From positions 20,988,016 through 21,052,015 of the forward strand of contig NC_067481.1 of the NCBI RefSeq assembly GCF_947179515.1: DNA of 64,000 nt, read 5' to 3'. Positions 42,926 to 54,125 of the stretch are shown piece by piece. The notes below the pieces were generated by a model, which did no database searches, was not told where the DNA came from, and was given only the letters and a program-made list of their open reading frames with translations. The stretch comes from Apodemus sylvaticus. Lineage: Eukaryota > Chordata > Mammalia > Rodentia > Muridae. Position 1 is the first letter of the stretch, and each line of letters opens with the position of its first letter. The position numbers and the translations under genes are program-made.

Positions 42926-44267
42926 GTAGTTTGGGTTTAAACTTATTTAGAAGTTACAATTTTAGGGACAGTTGCAGGAATATAAGGACCAGCAATCCTG
43001 TCTCCTAGATTCTTGCTAGCATCCTGCCCAAGGGCCTTAGCTTCTCCCTGGGTGCAGGTGTACACAACTGGCAACTGACTACACCTTACCATTCCCAGAA
43101 CCTCTTCACAAGTTGCATGAGTCACAACTTTCTTCACCCCGCCAAGCTACCCAAGGCCGGCTTCTCAGGGTATGTTAAGGTCAACGCCATGTGACAACAC
43201 GAACCCCCAACATCTCACCGACTGGCTTCATAGTCACGTCTTACTTTCCCAGTGCAGCCTGGCCAGCCCAACAGCCAGGGCTCCCAGTAATTGTCACCCC
43301 TGGCGCCTGTAAACCCCACACTCAGGCAGGGGCAGTGAAACACAGTGGTCAGGTTGAGTCCCCGAGACCCCTAGTGGCTGCTTCTGGGAGTACAGGTGAG
43401 CAGAGTGACAGGAGGCGAGGCGTTTGAGCTTAAGATCTCAAGGGAGCAAGGGAGACAGTCCCCCATATTTTGTCAGAGTTCAAGATGGATAGGTGGGTGC
43501 AGAGGAACTGGAAGGAAAGGAAAATCCAGCACGGTGACTGGACAGTCTGCAAGTGCACTTGGCAACTGGTTATCCATCACACCTTATGATAAATCAAGAA
43601 CTCTTCTCTTTCAGGTGAGGGGAATAAAGTTGGGGTACAGCCCATGCCCGTGGCATGTGTGTTCTTTTGGGGGATGGCACTGCTTGTGTTCTTCAGGAAG
43701 GTTCTTGTGCCCACTCCTCTCCTCTTCTCCACTACAGTGTGGAATCCACTCGGGCTATCTGTACTAAACATGGCCGTGAGAAACACTGCAGTCTACTTAC
43801 GATGTTAGTAGTATATGAAGGTCTCCCTAATCCTGCCCCCTAAACCTTAGCTTTGAGATTCCCACCAGTTCCCTTGAGAAGCCAGGGGCCAGCTGGTCCA
43901 AAGATGATGCAGAGACACAAGACTAGAACGCAAACCCAGACCCAGCCTGGGGCTGCCTTTCCCTGACCGATCCACGGACTTGCCACTGTGAAAAGCCAAT
44001 GAACATTTGGTGTTTGGAGCTTTTGAACCTCCAGGGTGGTTGTTACACAGCATTGTTTTAGTCTCAGCTGACTGAGTGGGGCAGGCAGAGTATTAACTAG
44101 CTGAAGTGCACGCTCTTGGCGGGTGACAGCAGGAAGAGAACCCAGGAAGGGCAAAGATTCCAATGCACGGATCTGGAAGGCAGGAATTGAGTCAGACCTT
44201 CATCCCTGTTATTCTCTGCAGGGCATTTCCAGCAGGGGAGACATCCAGTACAAAGATCCTGAGGGAG
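42926..44267. other. Intergenic, low repeat content
   Basis: 1.3 kb without recognised SINEs. Apparently unique; no exon supported. Confidence 0.35.
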
Positions 44268-44368
44268 TGTGTGTGTGTGTGTGTGTCTGTGTGTGTTTGT
44301 GTCTGTGTGTGTGTGTGTGTTTGTGTCTGTGTGTGTCTGTGTGTGTCTGTGTGTGTGTGTGTGTGTGT

Positions 44369-44410
<42 letters not shown>
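44268..44410. repeat. (TG)n with TC/TT interruptions
   Basis: About 70 dinucleotide units. Several 90-140-codon low-complexity frames on both strands are artefacts of it. Confidence 0.97.
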
Positions 44411-44767
44411 CCAGAGCAGGAGCCAGCAGGGGACTGGGTAAAGGTACTGGGCATATCCATCAACTGATCCTGTGGGAAGGACTTGGAACTTTCTTAGAAG
44501 AACCCATCGCTGCCAGAGGAAAGAGCCAGATTGTGTGAGAAAAGCTTTGGCCAACGCCACCGCCAGGTTTGGGATCTGTTCCCAGAGCGCCACGTTCGGG
44601 CTCACAGCCTAGGGCCTTTCTTTGCATTCGCATTCATTTCCTGCTTTTCCTCCTCATCCCTGTGAATTGTCTGGACTCCCCACCACCTCCCTGACACCTC
44701 AACTCTGGGTCCACTCATCTTACCTGCTCGGAGACTCCCTGAGCATCAGCTCTCTTCTCCCAGCCCT
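44411..44767. other. Intergenic, unique-looking
   Basis: Nothing recognised. Confidence 0.3.
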
Positions 44768-44918
44768 TCAGGTACACTGTAGCTGTCTTCAGACACCAGA
44801 AGAGGGCATCAGATCTCATTACAGATGGTTGTGAGCCACCACGTGGTTGCTGGGATTTGAACTCTGGACCTCTGGAAGAGCAGTCAGTCCTCTTAACCGC
44901 TGAGCCATCTCTCCAAGT
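44768..44918 (-). repeat. B2 SINE
   Basis: 'TACACTGTAGCTGTCTTCAG' to 'CCGCTGAGCCATCTCTCCAA'. Confidence 0.95.
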
Positions 44919-44944
44919 GAAGCCTTTCAATCTAGTTCTGTACT

Positions 44945-45190
44945 TCAGGACTTGATGGTACACATCTGTCGTCTCCCCATACTTGGAAGGCAGATGCAGG
45001 AGGATTGTGAGTTCAAGGCTAGCCTGGGCTATATAGCAAGATCCTGTTTCAAACAATAAAATAATGAGGGCTGGGTATAATGGCACATGCCTTTAATATC
45101 AACCCCCAGCGGGGCAGAGAGAGAGTCAGATCTCTGTGAGTTCCAGCCAGTTAGAGCTACGTAGTGAGACCTTGACTGAAATAATAAATA
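44945..45190 (+). repeat. Two B1-related SINEs in tandem
   Basis: First 44945-45058 ('GGTACACATCTGTCGTCTCC', 'CAAGGCTAGCCTGGGCTATA'), second 45066-45190 ('GGCTGGGTATAATGGCACAT'). Confidence 0.75.
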
Positions 45191-45369
45191 AAAATAAATG
45201 GGGCAGGCTATGTGCAAAGCCCTGTCCAGGGTGCTAAGGGACAGAGGGACGGTCCCTGAAGTCCTCTGGGTAGCCCCTTCACCCTCTCTGTCTCGATCCC
45301 TCCTTGCCCCATCCTCAAGGCTGGGCCACTTAGGGCTCAGTGACTTAAATATCTTGCTTTGTGCTTCTG

Positions 45370-45575
45370 TTTCTTCTTGTCTTTGAGATCGGGTCTTATG
45401 TAGTAGCCCAGGCTGGCCTCAGGGCTTCGAACTCTTTAAGTAGTTAAGGACCTCACAAGGGCTGGAGCTTCTAATCCTCTGGGCTCCACTTGCTGAGTGC
45501 TGGGATTTCATCCCTTCACTCATCCCTTTGATTCTGGTGCTGGGAATCAAACCTGGAGCCTCCCCACCCCCTCAC
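45370..45575 (-). repeat. B4-type SINE
   Basis: 'CAGGCTGGCCTCAGGGCTTC' then 'GGTGCTGGGAATCAAACCTG'. A C-rich stretch follows to 45640. Confidence 0.65.
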
Positions 45576-45712
45576 TCCCATCCCCCCATTCCTACTCCAC
45601 CCCACCCCCCACCACTGGTCAAACCCGGAGCCCCCCCACTCCTCATGCTCTCCAGTCAAGACCCCTACCAACTGACCTGTATCCCCAACCAAAGGGGATT
45701 TATTTTTCTTTT

Positions 45713-46060
45713 TTTTAAGATTTTTTTTTTATGTATATGAGTCCACTGTTGTCTTCAGACACCAGCAGAGGGCATCGGATCCCATTACAGATGGTTGAAG
45801 GCCACCGTGTGGTTGCTGGGAATTGAACCCAGGACCTCTGGAAGAGCAGTCAGTGCTCTAAACTGCTGAGCTATCTCCCCAGCAAGATTTATTTATTATT
45901 ATTTGTAAGTATACTGTAGCTGTCTTAAGATGCACCAGAAGAGGGCGTCAGATCTCATTACAGATGGTTGTGAGCCACCATGTGGTTGCTGGGATTTGAA
46001 CTCAGGACCTTCAGAAGAGCAGTCAGTGCTCTTAACCACTGAGCCATCTCTCCAGCCCAG
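45713..46060 (-). repeat. Two B2 SINEs in tandem
   Basis: 45713-45885 and 45886-46060, each ending in the reverse B2 head ('GCTGAGCTATCTCCCCAGC', 'CACTGAGCCATCTCTCCAGC'). The second carries the CTCF-like B2 word CACCAGAAGAGGGCG. Confidence 0.95.
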
Positions 46061-46308
46061 GGGATTTCTTTTTAATCATAAAAGTGACTAAATAAAAAAA
46101 TAATAACTAGGCATCTAAAATTCCCCTTTTATTGAAAAAATGCAATTCTCACTGCTCATGGAAAATACAGAGAACCAAGCCACAAAGAAAATGGCGTAGA
46201 GTAAGACAGAGAGGCTTCTGTGCCTTGCCTGCTGCTCCCCAACAGGAGCTGTTGGGATAAGGACAGTATAGCCCAGAGAGCTTCTAGGTTTTTGTTGTTG
46301 TTTGTCCC
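46061..46308. other. Intergenic, AT-rich
   Basis: Nothing recognised. Confidence 0.3.
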
Positions 46309-46492
46309 TGTGTGTGTGTGTGTCTGTGTGTGTGTGTGTGTGTGTCTGTGTGTCTGTTTGTGTGTGTATGGCAACTGCAGTGAAGGTCAGAAACCAACAT
46401 TATGGAATCAAGTCTCCACAGAGTGAGCTCAGGTGACCTCAGGCTTCCAGAGAAAGTGCCTTTATTGACTGAGCCATTTCTCCAGTTGAGAG
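46309..46492 (-). repeat. (TG)n plus old B4/B3-like SINE
   Basis: TG array 46309-46366, then 'TTTATTGACTGAGCCATTTC' at the right end as a SINE head. Confidence 0.65.
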
Positions 46493-46519
46493 GAGGGTTG
46501 TTGTTGGTGGTGGTTATAG

Positions 46520-46662
46520 TTTTGTCTGTTTGTTGGAGACAGGGTTAGCTCTGGCTGTCCCGAAACTCATTCTGTAGACCAGGCTGGCCTCGAACTCAAA
46601 AATCCACCTTCCTCTGCCTCCCAAGGGCTGGGATTAAAGGCGTGCACCACCACCGCTCAGCG
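46520..46662 (-). repeat. B1 SINE
   Basis: 'GGAGACAGGGTTAGCTCTGG' to 'AAAGGCGTGCACCACCACCG'. Confidence 0.95.
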
Positions 46663-47429
46663 AGAAGTGAGAGATCTTAATGGACAGACTCAGAGTTGTG
46701 AGGTCTGAGACAGCCAGTCGGAATGGGGAGCTGAGCCTTGGGGGAGGGGCCAGGAAGTCCATCCCTTTCCCAGCTGACTGACTGTGTGACCTTGCACAGC
46801 CTCTTGGCATTCCTGATGTGCGCCATTTTCTTGACTGAAGGGGCGTTGCATATTTGTCCCTCAAGAAACCACAGGGGACCTTCAGATGCTGTAGCATTTG
46901 TACCCAGCAGCGTGTCCCATTGTTTGTGGGTAACCTGCTACCATCCCTGGGGCATGCCTCATCTGCATCCTGGATCCCAGCCTGGGACAGAGTATCTGGG
47001 AAAGAAAGGCCATGTGTATTTCTGTTTTCCTCTTGGATGCATCAGCACTGAACTGGATGGGAAGACAAACATTTATTATGTGCCTGCTGCACCGTAGACA
47101 GTACTCGGGCCTCATACACGTGGCTGGAGACACATGGAGCTTACATCCGGCCAATGTACAGACAGGGAAAATCAAGGCTGGCCATGGTGACGTGACCCTC
47201 CAAGGAACAGGTGAGGAAACATGAATGAACCAAGATGGGGCAGTAGACCCCACGGCCATGAGCTGATCCCATTATGAGCCTTGACCTTAACCGAGCTTGT
47301 ACTGATGCATCTTGGGGTCCTGGAAGCAGCAGGAGGCAGCCCTTGATGCCCCCCAGGCCCCAGACCCAGCTCGGCTCCCTGCTCCTGGAGCCTCATTCTC
47401 GCCCAGGCCACAGGATGCCACTCCTGGGC
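46663..47429. other. Unique sequence flanking the ECR5 candidate
   Basis: No SINE recognised. GCCATTTTCTTGAC (46823-46836) and several E-boxes. Repeat-free DNA continues without a break into the next block. Confidence 0.4.
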
Positions 47430-47880
47430 ACAGCGCTGGCCCAGTTTCTTACCAGGGCTCTCTAGGATGGCAGCATCCCAATGTTCTATAAATAGTCTCT
47501 CCCGGGCCCCAGACGGCCAGTTGGCAAACATTGTAATTTGCTGAAAAGTTTGGAATGTGTCTAAAAATGAAGACAACAAATGAGACCAGGCTTGGGGTGG
47601 GGTGGGGGGCAGGGCGCAAGTGGCAGATCCATTTCAGAGGACAGCTGAGGCCCCCTGTTCGGGCCGGTGTCCCCATGAGGCCCCCTGTGCCAATACGGCT
47701 TGATGAATATGAACATGGGGTAAACATTATCCTGCCCTCGCAGTGGCTGCCTCCCATGCTGGCCTCCTCTCCGAGGACGCTCTCAGCCAAAGCTGACAGA
47801 AACACACAGGGATCCTGGGAGCCAGAAGAACAGCCAAATAATGCCATTTAATTCCTTTATTTACAAATGAGGAAGAGATT
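47430..47880. promoter_or_regulatory. Candidate ECR5 distal bone enhancer of Sost
   Basis: A repeat-free block with a tight factor-site core. It has a perfect MEF2 site CTATAAATAG (47486-47495), SOX-type CATTGT (47529-47534), TEAD-type GGAATG (47552-47557) and a second, one-off MEF2-like CTAAAAATGA (47561-47570), all within 85 bases. A right-hand patch has GCCATTTAATTCC and forkhead-type TATTTAC (47858-47864). Literature: ECR5 is a short conserved enhancer in the van Buchem interval, needs MEF2C in osteocytes, and lies tens of kb downstream of Sost. This block lies 45 kb past the Sost poly(A) signal. The identity is inferred; I have no reference ECR5 sequence to align. Confidence 0.6.
47486..47495 (+). 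promoter_or_regulatory. MEF2 binding site
   Basis: CTATAAATAG fits CTA(A/T)4TAG exactly. It is the only perfect MEF2 site I found in the intergenic part of the window. Confidence 0.65.
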
Positions 47881-48544
47881 TCTCAAAACCCCTAATAGCA
47901 TTTAGAAACAGAGCAGAGTGCTGAGTCGTCCCCCAACCTCCATCCCGGCTTGGAGTGAAGTGTTAGAGCCCTCACGTCCCTTGCAGAGCTGTTCCCTGTG
48001 TGGTAGCTGATCTCCTGGCTCTCCTGTCCCCAGGACGGCTGACGCTGGACTAGCTGCTCCTTCTGATGTTCTAGCCTGACCCTATCTGGCTGCCTAGAGG
48101 CAAAGACCATGGCTCAGGATAGACCTTTATCCTCACCTGCAGAGCCAGTGAAAGGCTCTCATTAGGACCTCTGAGGCCAAGCCAGCAGCAGACTCTTTCT
48201 GCCCCCGGGGAGAGCTCACTGCAGTGAAAGCTATTTGTTCTTGTCTTCTAGAATTTTGATTTTTCCCTATAGAGAAACAAACAACCAAACAACCAAAAGC
48301 AGAACACTGAACAGGAGAGCAGGACTGGGAAGCAGGTTCAGCCACCAGATGCTTGCCTTGACGGCAGGAGCGTTGAGGTCCGCCCTAGCACCCAGGGAAA
48401 GATCTGGAAACAGGAGTTTCCACTTTTATTCTCAGTCCTAGGGAGGTGGAGACAGGAGGATTCCCCGGGTGCACTGGCCAGTCTGCTGAGCCTAATCGGT
48501 GAGATCAGGCCCCAGTGAACAGTCGCATCTCAAAGACAAGGCAG
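47881..48544. other. Intergenic, unique-looking
   Basis: No repeat named, apart from AACAAACAACC-rich sequence near 48277. Confidence 0.3.
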
Positions 48545-48787
48545 AGGCTGAGGAGAGAACTCAGTAGGTGTTGTCCCAGCCTGACAACCTGAGTGTGGAT
48601 GCCTAGCATCCACTAGGGGCTGCGCTTAGAGGCCACCCTGAAGGGAGATGGGGAATGGAGATATCTCAGGGTCACTAACCAGCATGTGCAGCAGTAAAGA
48701 AGAGAGACTGTCTCAAACAAGATGGGAGGCAAGGACAGACATCTTGAAGTCCTCTGACCTCACGCTTATATGCATGTTCCCACACAT

Positions 48788-48820
<33 letters not shown>
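48545..48820 (+). repeat. B4 SINE with (CA)n tail
   Basis: 'GCTGAGGAGAGAACTCAGTA', 'GACTGTCTCAAACAAGATGG' and (CA)14 at 48791-48818. Confidence 0.75.
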
Positions 48821-48967
48821 GGGAGGTTGAGGGTCAGGGAACAGGAAATGAGGCCCTCACCCAGTCTGCTTGCTCTTGCGTAAAACTAAACAATGGCATA
48901 CGTTTGTACCAAACATCTGTGTTACAGGTACATGTCTCTTTAACAGCCACACAAGCAAGGCATTCTT

Positions 48968-49152
48968 TTTTTGTTTGTTTTGTTTTTGAAACAGGGTTTC
49001 TCTGTGTAGCCCTGGCTGTCCTGGAACTCACTCTGTAGACCAGGCTGACCTTGAACTCAGAAATCCACCTGCCTCTGCCTCCCAAGTGCTGAGATTAAAG
49101 GTGTGCACCACCAGCCACCACTGCCCAGCTTTTTTTTTTTTTTTTTTTAATT
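48968..49152 (-). repeat. B1 SINE followed by poly(T)
   Basis: Reverse near-consensus B1 ('GAAACAGGGTTTCTCTGTGT' to 'CACCACTGCCCAGC'), then 18 T at 49131-49148. Confidence 0.95.
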
Positions 49153-49415
49153 TGAGACTCACAGTGCCCAACCTTCTGAAGTCCCTTTAGGCGCTGATAA
49201 TTCAACGATTCCAGACACAGTAGTAACTAGTACTCTAGTACTAGTTTAGTTGGTAGCTCCAAGTTTTGGACTGTTGAAAGGCTTGGAGACAGAGAGCAAC
49301 AAGGAGTGAGGAATAATCACATCGGAGTGGAGCCAGGATGTAAAATACTGGCTCTCCAGAACTAGCCACTGCCACAGAGAGCACAAACCCTCCTTTGTGA
49401 GAACCATGGCTGACG
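49153..49415. other. Intergenic, unique-looking
   Basis: Contains a repeated ACTAGTACTCTAGTACTAGT-like self-complementary patch at 49226-49245. Confidence 0.35.
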
Positions 49416-49430
49416 ACCGCCACCTTGTGG
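49416..49430 (-). promoter_or_regulatory. CTCF-like motif, reverse
   Basis: The complement CCACAAGGTGGCGGT matches CCASYAGRKGGCRSY at 14 of 15 positions, in full context GGCCACAAGGTGGCGGT. It lies outside recognised repeats. Confidence 0.6.
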
Positions 49431-50551
49431 CCATTTGCAGAACTGCACAGTGGAACTTGGGCCCTAATTCTTAGGGAGGATGAAGAAATCTTGACTAGCC
49501 TTAGATACTACATTGTGTGTTAGGTATTAGCACACAAAGCTGCCAGGCCTGATCCCTCATATATAACATCAGGACCTCAAAGACATAGGAGGTCTGTGTT
49601 TTTAGGCCAAAACAATTCTACCATAGCCAGAGAACCCCAAGGGTAGAACAGAGGGGCATTGGAATTTTGCTCAGACCATCCTAGTACCAACCATCTAAAC
49701 TACTAGGCCTTTCCAGAGAGATGACAGAACACATTCTTCAGGGATTATTTACTAAGGAAGAAACCTGGGGGTCAGCAAGATAGTTCTTACTGATGACCTG
49801 CATTCGAGATACCCAGGGCCCTCATGGAAGGAGAGATATGGTGCCCACCAAGATACACAGGGTGGGAATTATTTGGTCTAAAATGGCAGTGCTGAGGAGG
49901 AGGAGAGGCCTGCATTAAAGACACCAAGGACTCCATTTTCAGATGTCCAAACCAGTGATCAGCTTCACAGCAAGTGTGTAAAGCCAGTGCATCTGTGAAG
50001 CATTGCTACATGACAGACTGGAAAGCCTTGAGCACCCAATGAGACCAAAGCCCTTGGGAGAGGGGGCAGTGTGGCAGGAAAATGGGCTCAGATCCAGGTA
50101 GACACAGGTTACATCTCAGAGCCTCCAAACTGTGACTTTGGGAGGGGGGGGAGGTCGCACAAATTCTATGGACTTTAGTTCCCACCTCGGTAAAGTGAGA
50201 CTCACACACAGCTTCCATTCATTCTCCTAATCTTGTCATTTCTCCCTGATTCATCCTTTCTCCTGGTCCAATTGGTATCTGGTGGGTCTGGTTGCCATGC
50301 AACAGTTGCTTCCTGGCCTCTCTCACTTTTGATCCACAACCTCTGTCTTTCAGAGCATAGCAACCACAGCCTCAGTCCTGAGTTGTCCAGCGGCTTTCCC
50401 ATTCTTGACCTTACCCACTCTTCCAAGTCTTCCAGAGACATCTATGAGATCTGTGAATGAGTGAGTCTGAATGAGGTGGGCTCCAGTCCCAAGCAACCAG
50501 GTGGGAGCATCAGTGTCTGCCAGCTCCCAGCTCCCGCCCCTTGTCTTAGGA
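49431..50551. other. Intergenic, low repeat content
   Basis: A weak B3-like piece at 49766-49850 and a G-run at 50142-50150. Otherwise unrecognised. Confidence 0.35.
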
Positions 50552-50953
50552 ACTGTCACAGTTTGCATAGGTTTGGCCCCCACAGACTCACGTGTTTCAA
50601 TGATTGGCCCATAGGGAGTGGTACTATTGGGATGTGTGGTCTTGTTGGGGTAGGTATGGCCTTGTTAGAGGACATGTGTCACTGTAGGGACAGGCTTTGA
50701 GGTCTCTCTCCTATGTGCAAGCTCCAACCAGTGTGGAACTCAGTCCTCCCTTTCTGCTGCATTCAGATCAAGATGTAGAACTCTCAGCTCCTCCAGTACC
50801 ATGTCTGCCCATACACTGTCATGCTTCCTGTCATGATGATAATGGACTGAACCTCTGGAACTGCAAGTCAGCTCTAATTAAATGCTTTCCTTTGTAAGAG
50901 TCATCTTGGCCATGTTCTGTCTCTTTACAGCAATGAAACCCTGACTAAGACAG
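50552..50953 (+). mobile_element. Rodent LTR (MaLR-like), near complete
   Basis: 'GGCCCATAGGGAGTGGTACT', 'CACTGTAGGGACAGGCTTTG', 'GATGATAATGGACTGAACCT' and a CTAATTAAATGC poly(A)-like site, ending CTGACTAAGACA. A familiar mouse LTR with no coding sequence. Confidence 0.7.
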
Positions 50954-51744
50954 AAAGCTGCTATGACTCCCACCACTTGTGACCACGTGCCTGCCTGAGT
51001 CTGGTGTCAGAGCCCACTTTAGCTTGGAATCAGCCCTGCTGTGGCCTCTCCCACATTCCTTACCTGATTTCCTTCATAACATCCCCAGACCCTGTCTCAG
51101 ATCTCACTCCCTTAACCTTGCCTTCCTCCTCTTCCCGGAAGCCTCTCTGAGCTTCTGTAGGTAGGGTAGCCTCTCTCTGCCTCCCTTCCTGCCTCTACTC
51201 TCCACTCACCCCTCTCTGGGTGGGGGTGGAGTGGAAGTCAGTGCTGCTGTCTCTCCATGAAGCCCCATTGTGAGCAGAATGAGGGTGGCCAACTAGCCTC
51301 CTTCCTCCTGCCTCCCTTGGTGCTGAGCAAGAAGACAGAAATCACCACTGGTGGGCAGAGGTGGCTCAGAGGGTAAAAAGGTGCCTACTTCTAAGCCTGA
51401 TGCCATGCATGGCGGAACAGAGGAATTAACCTTTAATTGTGAGAATGAATGAGATCACTTCAGCTACTGTGACCTCCAGATACACTTTTCACTACAAAGT
51501 AACCACGTCAGCTCCAAGATCTTCCCCATGGCCATTGAGTGTCCCAGGACAAATAGTCCATCCTTAGTCTGACCCCACCTTGCCCCTTTGCATGCTCAGG
51601 GTCAGGCACGCAGGGGTGGGGTGCGGTGAGTGGTGCTTCTACTGTGCTTGAACTCTGTAAATTGTAGATCAGGTGTCATTCAGAAGCCTGGGGTTTTCTT
51701 TGGCTGCTGGTGTGCTGTGGTGGTATTAGAAGTCCCCCTCAGCC
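50954..51744. other. Intergenic, one weak SINE piece
   Basis: A B3-like fragment at 51350-51420 ('GGTGGCTCAGAGGGTAAAAA'). The rest is unique-looking. Confidence 0.35.
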
Positions 51745-52045
51745 TGCAGTGGTGGTTCACACCTTTAATCCCAGCACCCAGAGGAAGCAGAGACAGGCAG
51801 ATCTCTGAGTTTGAGGTCAGCCTGGCCTACAGAACAAGTTGTAGGACAGCCAGAGCCACATAGAGAGAAACCTGTCTTGAAAAGACCAAACGAAGAAGCA
51901 AAGAAGGAAGAAGAAGAAGGGGGAGGAGGAGGGGGGAGGGGAGGAAGAGGAAGAGGAGGAAGAAGAATGTGGGAGAAGAATGAAAGAAGAGGAGGGGGAG
52001 GAAGAGGAGGAGGAGGAGGAGGAGGAGGAGGAGGAGGAGGAGAGT
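51745..52045 (+). repeat. B1 SINE with long purine (GGA)n tail
   Basis: B1 at 51745-51895 ('GCAGTGGTGGTTCACACCTT'). Then about 140 bases of A/G only (51900-52041), ending in (GGA)n. The glycine- and leucine-rich frames over it are artefacts. Confidence 0.95.
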
Positions 52046-52600
52046 CCTCTCTCTGCTGTATTTGAGTTCTGTGTCTCTAAGCAAATGGCTTCAAGGGCTT
52101 AATGCCTGGGAGGATGAGGAGGATCTGAGCTACTCTGGGGTCAGGATGGCCAGCTGGGAGTAGAAGGACTGGAGCCCCCCGTGGGACTCAGATGCAGAGT
52201 CTCCAGATGAGCTGCCTGGCTTAAGTTCCCCTCTGAAAGCATGAAACAGTCATAACCCTGAAAATGGAAGCTAGAGAGAACGTGCTGGAGTCCACACCAG
52301 GCCCTCTGCCTTTCACGTCTGAACCTGGCCTTAGAATTCCTGGTGGACCCCAAAAACCCAAGTCTGAGTCTAGGGCCCTCAGTGAGTGTGGTGTGCAACC
52401 AGGGGAAAACAGAGACCACTGGCTGAGGCAGCATTTTGCAAGCTGGCCAGTGGGACCTTTGGATCACCACGTGGCTTAGTTTCCATGGTGTCTATGGAGC
52501 GGGCATGGCCGTGCCCTGAGCGGAGGAGTCGATGCCGTGCCCCAGTCTTCTTGCCCACCCGCACATTTGGCTCTATTTACTGTGGAGTTTGTTGTGTTGT
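52046..52600. other. Intergenic, unique-looking
   Basis: No repeat or exon supported. Confidence 0.3.
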
Positions 52601-52611
52601 TTGGGTTGTGT

Positions 52612-52885
52612 TTTGTGATTTTGGAGACAGACTCTCATGGAGCCCAGGCTGGCTTGGAACTTGCTATCTAGCCAGAGATGACCTTGAACTCCTGATCCTT
52701 TTCCCCTGCACTTTTTAAGCACTGGGAGTAACGACCTGCAACACCATGCCCAGCTTTCCTTTCAGGGGACTCGCTATGTCACCCAAGCCTGAATCAAACA
52801 CACGCTCTGCAGGAGGTCTCGATCCTTCTGCCTCAGCCTCCACAGTGCTGGGACGGCAGATATGTGTCATCACACCGGCTGGTTT
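52612..52885 (-). repeat. Two B1-related SINEs in tandem
   Basis: 52612-52755 ('GGAGACAGACTCTCATGGAG') and 52758-52885 ('GACTCGCTATGTCACCCAAG'), both reverse and diverged. Confidence 0.7.
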
Positions 52886-52987
52886 TGCTTTGGTTTGCGT
52901 CTAGCCCTCTGCACCTTTGAACAGCCTATTTTCTTTCTTTGTGATTCTCACGTTCTATTCTGTTGCCCTGTTCCCTCTGTCCAAGCA

Positions 52988-53101
52988 TCACACACACACA
53001 CTCTCACACACACACACAGGCTGAGATCTTCATTAAGCACCAAGTGACATGTACTAGTTATAAACCTTGTGGAATGAATGAATGAATGAATGAATGAATG
53101 T
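52988..53101. repeat. (CA)n and (GAAT)n microsatellites
   Basis: CA-rich 52988-53020; seven GAAT units at 53073-53100. Confidence 0.9.
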
Positions 53102-53279
53102 GGTACCCTGGTCAGGCACTAATCAACATGGCTGGTTGATTGCCACCATCTCTGCTCTGCTTCTGGCCTGCCATCTTCTACCCAAGCTGCTTGCCTGCTG
53201 AGCTGCTTGCAGACCTAGTCAGGTCCCCCAAAGTCAAATGGAAGCACCCTTGTCTCTCTCTCGGGCGGCCTCATCCCAG
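53102..53279. other. Unique sequence
   Basis: Nothing recognised. Confidence 0.3.
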
Positions 53280-53650
53280 CAGCAACCTTAGATGCACAGT
53301 GTTGGAACACTGGCAGGGAAGACGTGGTAATGTCTCACGATTTCGTTTGGAATTCTTTGCAGATGAAATGTCAGAAATATTAGCGAGGCAGAGTCGTAAA
53401 TCTGATCCTAATACAGCATAGAGCTTATTAATGAAGAATAAATCACGGCGGGAAGCCTCCGAGGACTGCTCTCGGGGCCCAGGGGAAGATGGCATATTTA
53501 TGAGACCTCACGCTTTCTCAGATAGATGGCCAAGGCAGGATCTGTCAGGGCAGTAGCCTTAACATCGGCCAATTATATTTTTTTCTAGTAAAAATTAATC
53601 TGCTCTATAGAAATTTCCTAAGCATTTATTGGATTAGGAACTCATCCAAA
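53280..53650. promoter_or_regulatory. Repeat-free HOX/CDX-like motif block, candidate enhancer
   Basis: It has GTCGTAAA (53393-53400, posterior HOX/CDX consensus), TTATTAATG, AATAAATCACGG, TATTTATGAG, CCAATTATAT and AAAATTAATC. The block also keeps several CpG (53335-53465) that ordinary DNA would have lost. Composition resembles deeply conserved developmental enhancers. No family alignment was possible. Confidence 0.4.
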
Positions 53651-53964
53651 ATATAGAAGATTAAATACACACTCCACATACACAGGGAGCCCACACCGAC
53701 TGGCTAAGATAGGATCAAAACTTCCCCACTACCCTGAGATGCCCTCCCACGAAGAAACTCAGAGGGCAGGAGCCAGAGGAGTTGGCCCTAATCTCACAGC
53801 TAGAGAAGCCAAGGCCCAGAGAGGGGGTGGATCCTATTTAAGGCCATGCATGGCTAAGGATCCCCCAAAAGATGTCCAGAACCTAAGCGACTTAAGGTGA
53901 GTCTGATACCTTAGGTTGTAAAAAGAGGCCTTCTCGGCCTGTGTCACTGAAGCCCACCAATCCA
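53651..53964. other. Unique sequence with MIR-like piece
   Basis: 'CTCACAGCTAGAGAAGCCAA' near 53795 is MIR-like. Confidence 0.35.
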
Positions 53965-54125
53965 GGCGAGACAGAGCACACCTGTAATCCCAGCACTCGG
54001 GAAGCTGAGGCAGAAAGAAGGCTTGTGAGTTCTGGACCAGCTTGGGCTCATAGTAAGGCTTTGTCTCAAAACTGACTATGAAGAGAGATTACTCGGGCTG
54101 AAGAGATGGCTCGGTGTAGGACCGT
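53965..54125 (+). repeat. B1 SINE and B2 head fragment
   Basis: B1-type 53965-54080 ('CACACCTGTAATCCCAGCAC'). Then 'GGGCTGAAGAGATGGCTCGG' at 54097-54116, a B2 5' end cut short. Confidence 0.8.

Noticed and set aside
44192..44605. 137-codon - strand frame with His-Thr repeats
   Set aside because: Produced by the TG microsatellite.
45934..45950. CTCF-like word CACCAGAAGAGGGCG
   Set aside because: It is part of the B2 SINE consensus and present in many copies, so it is not evidence of a local regulatory site.
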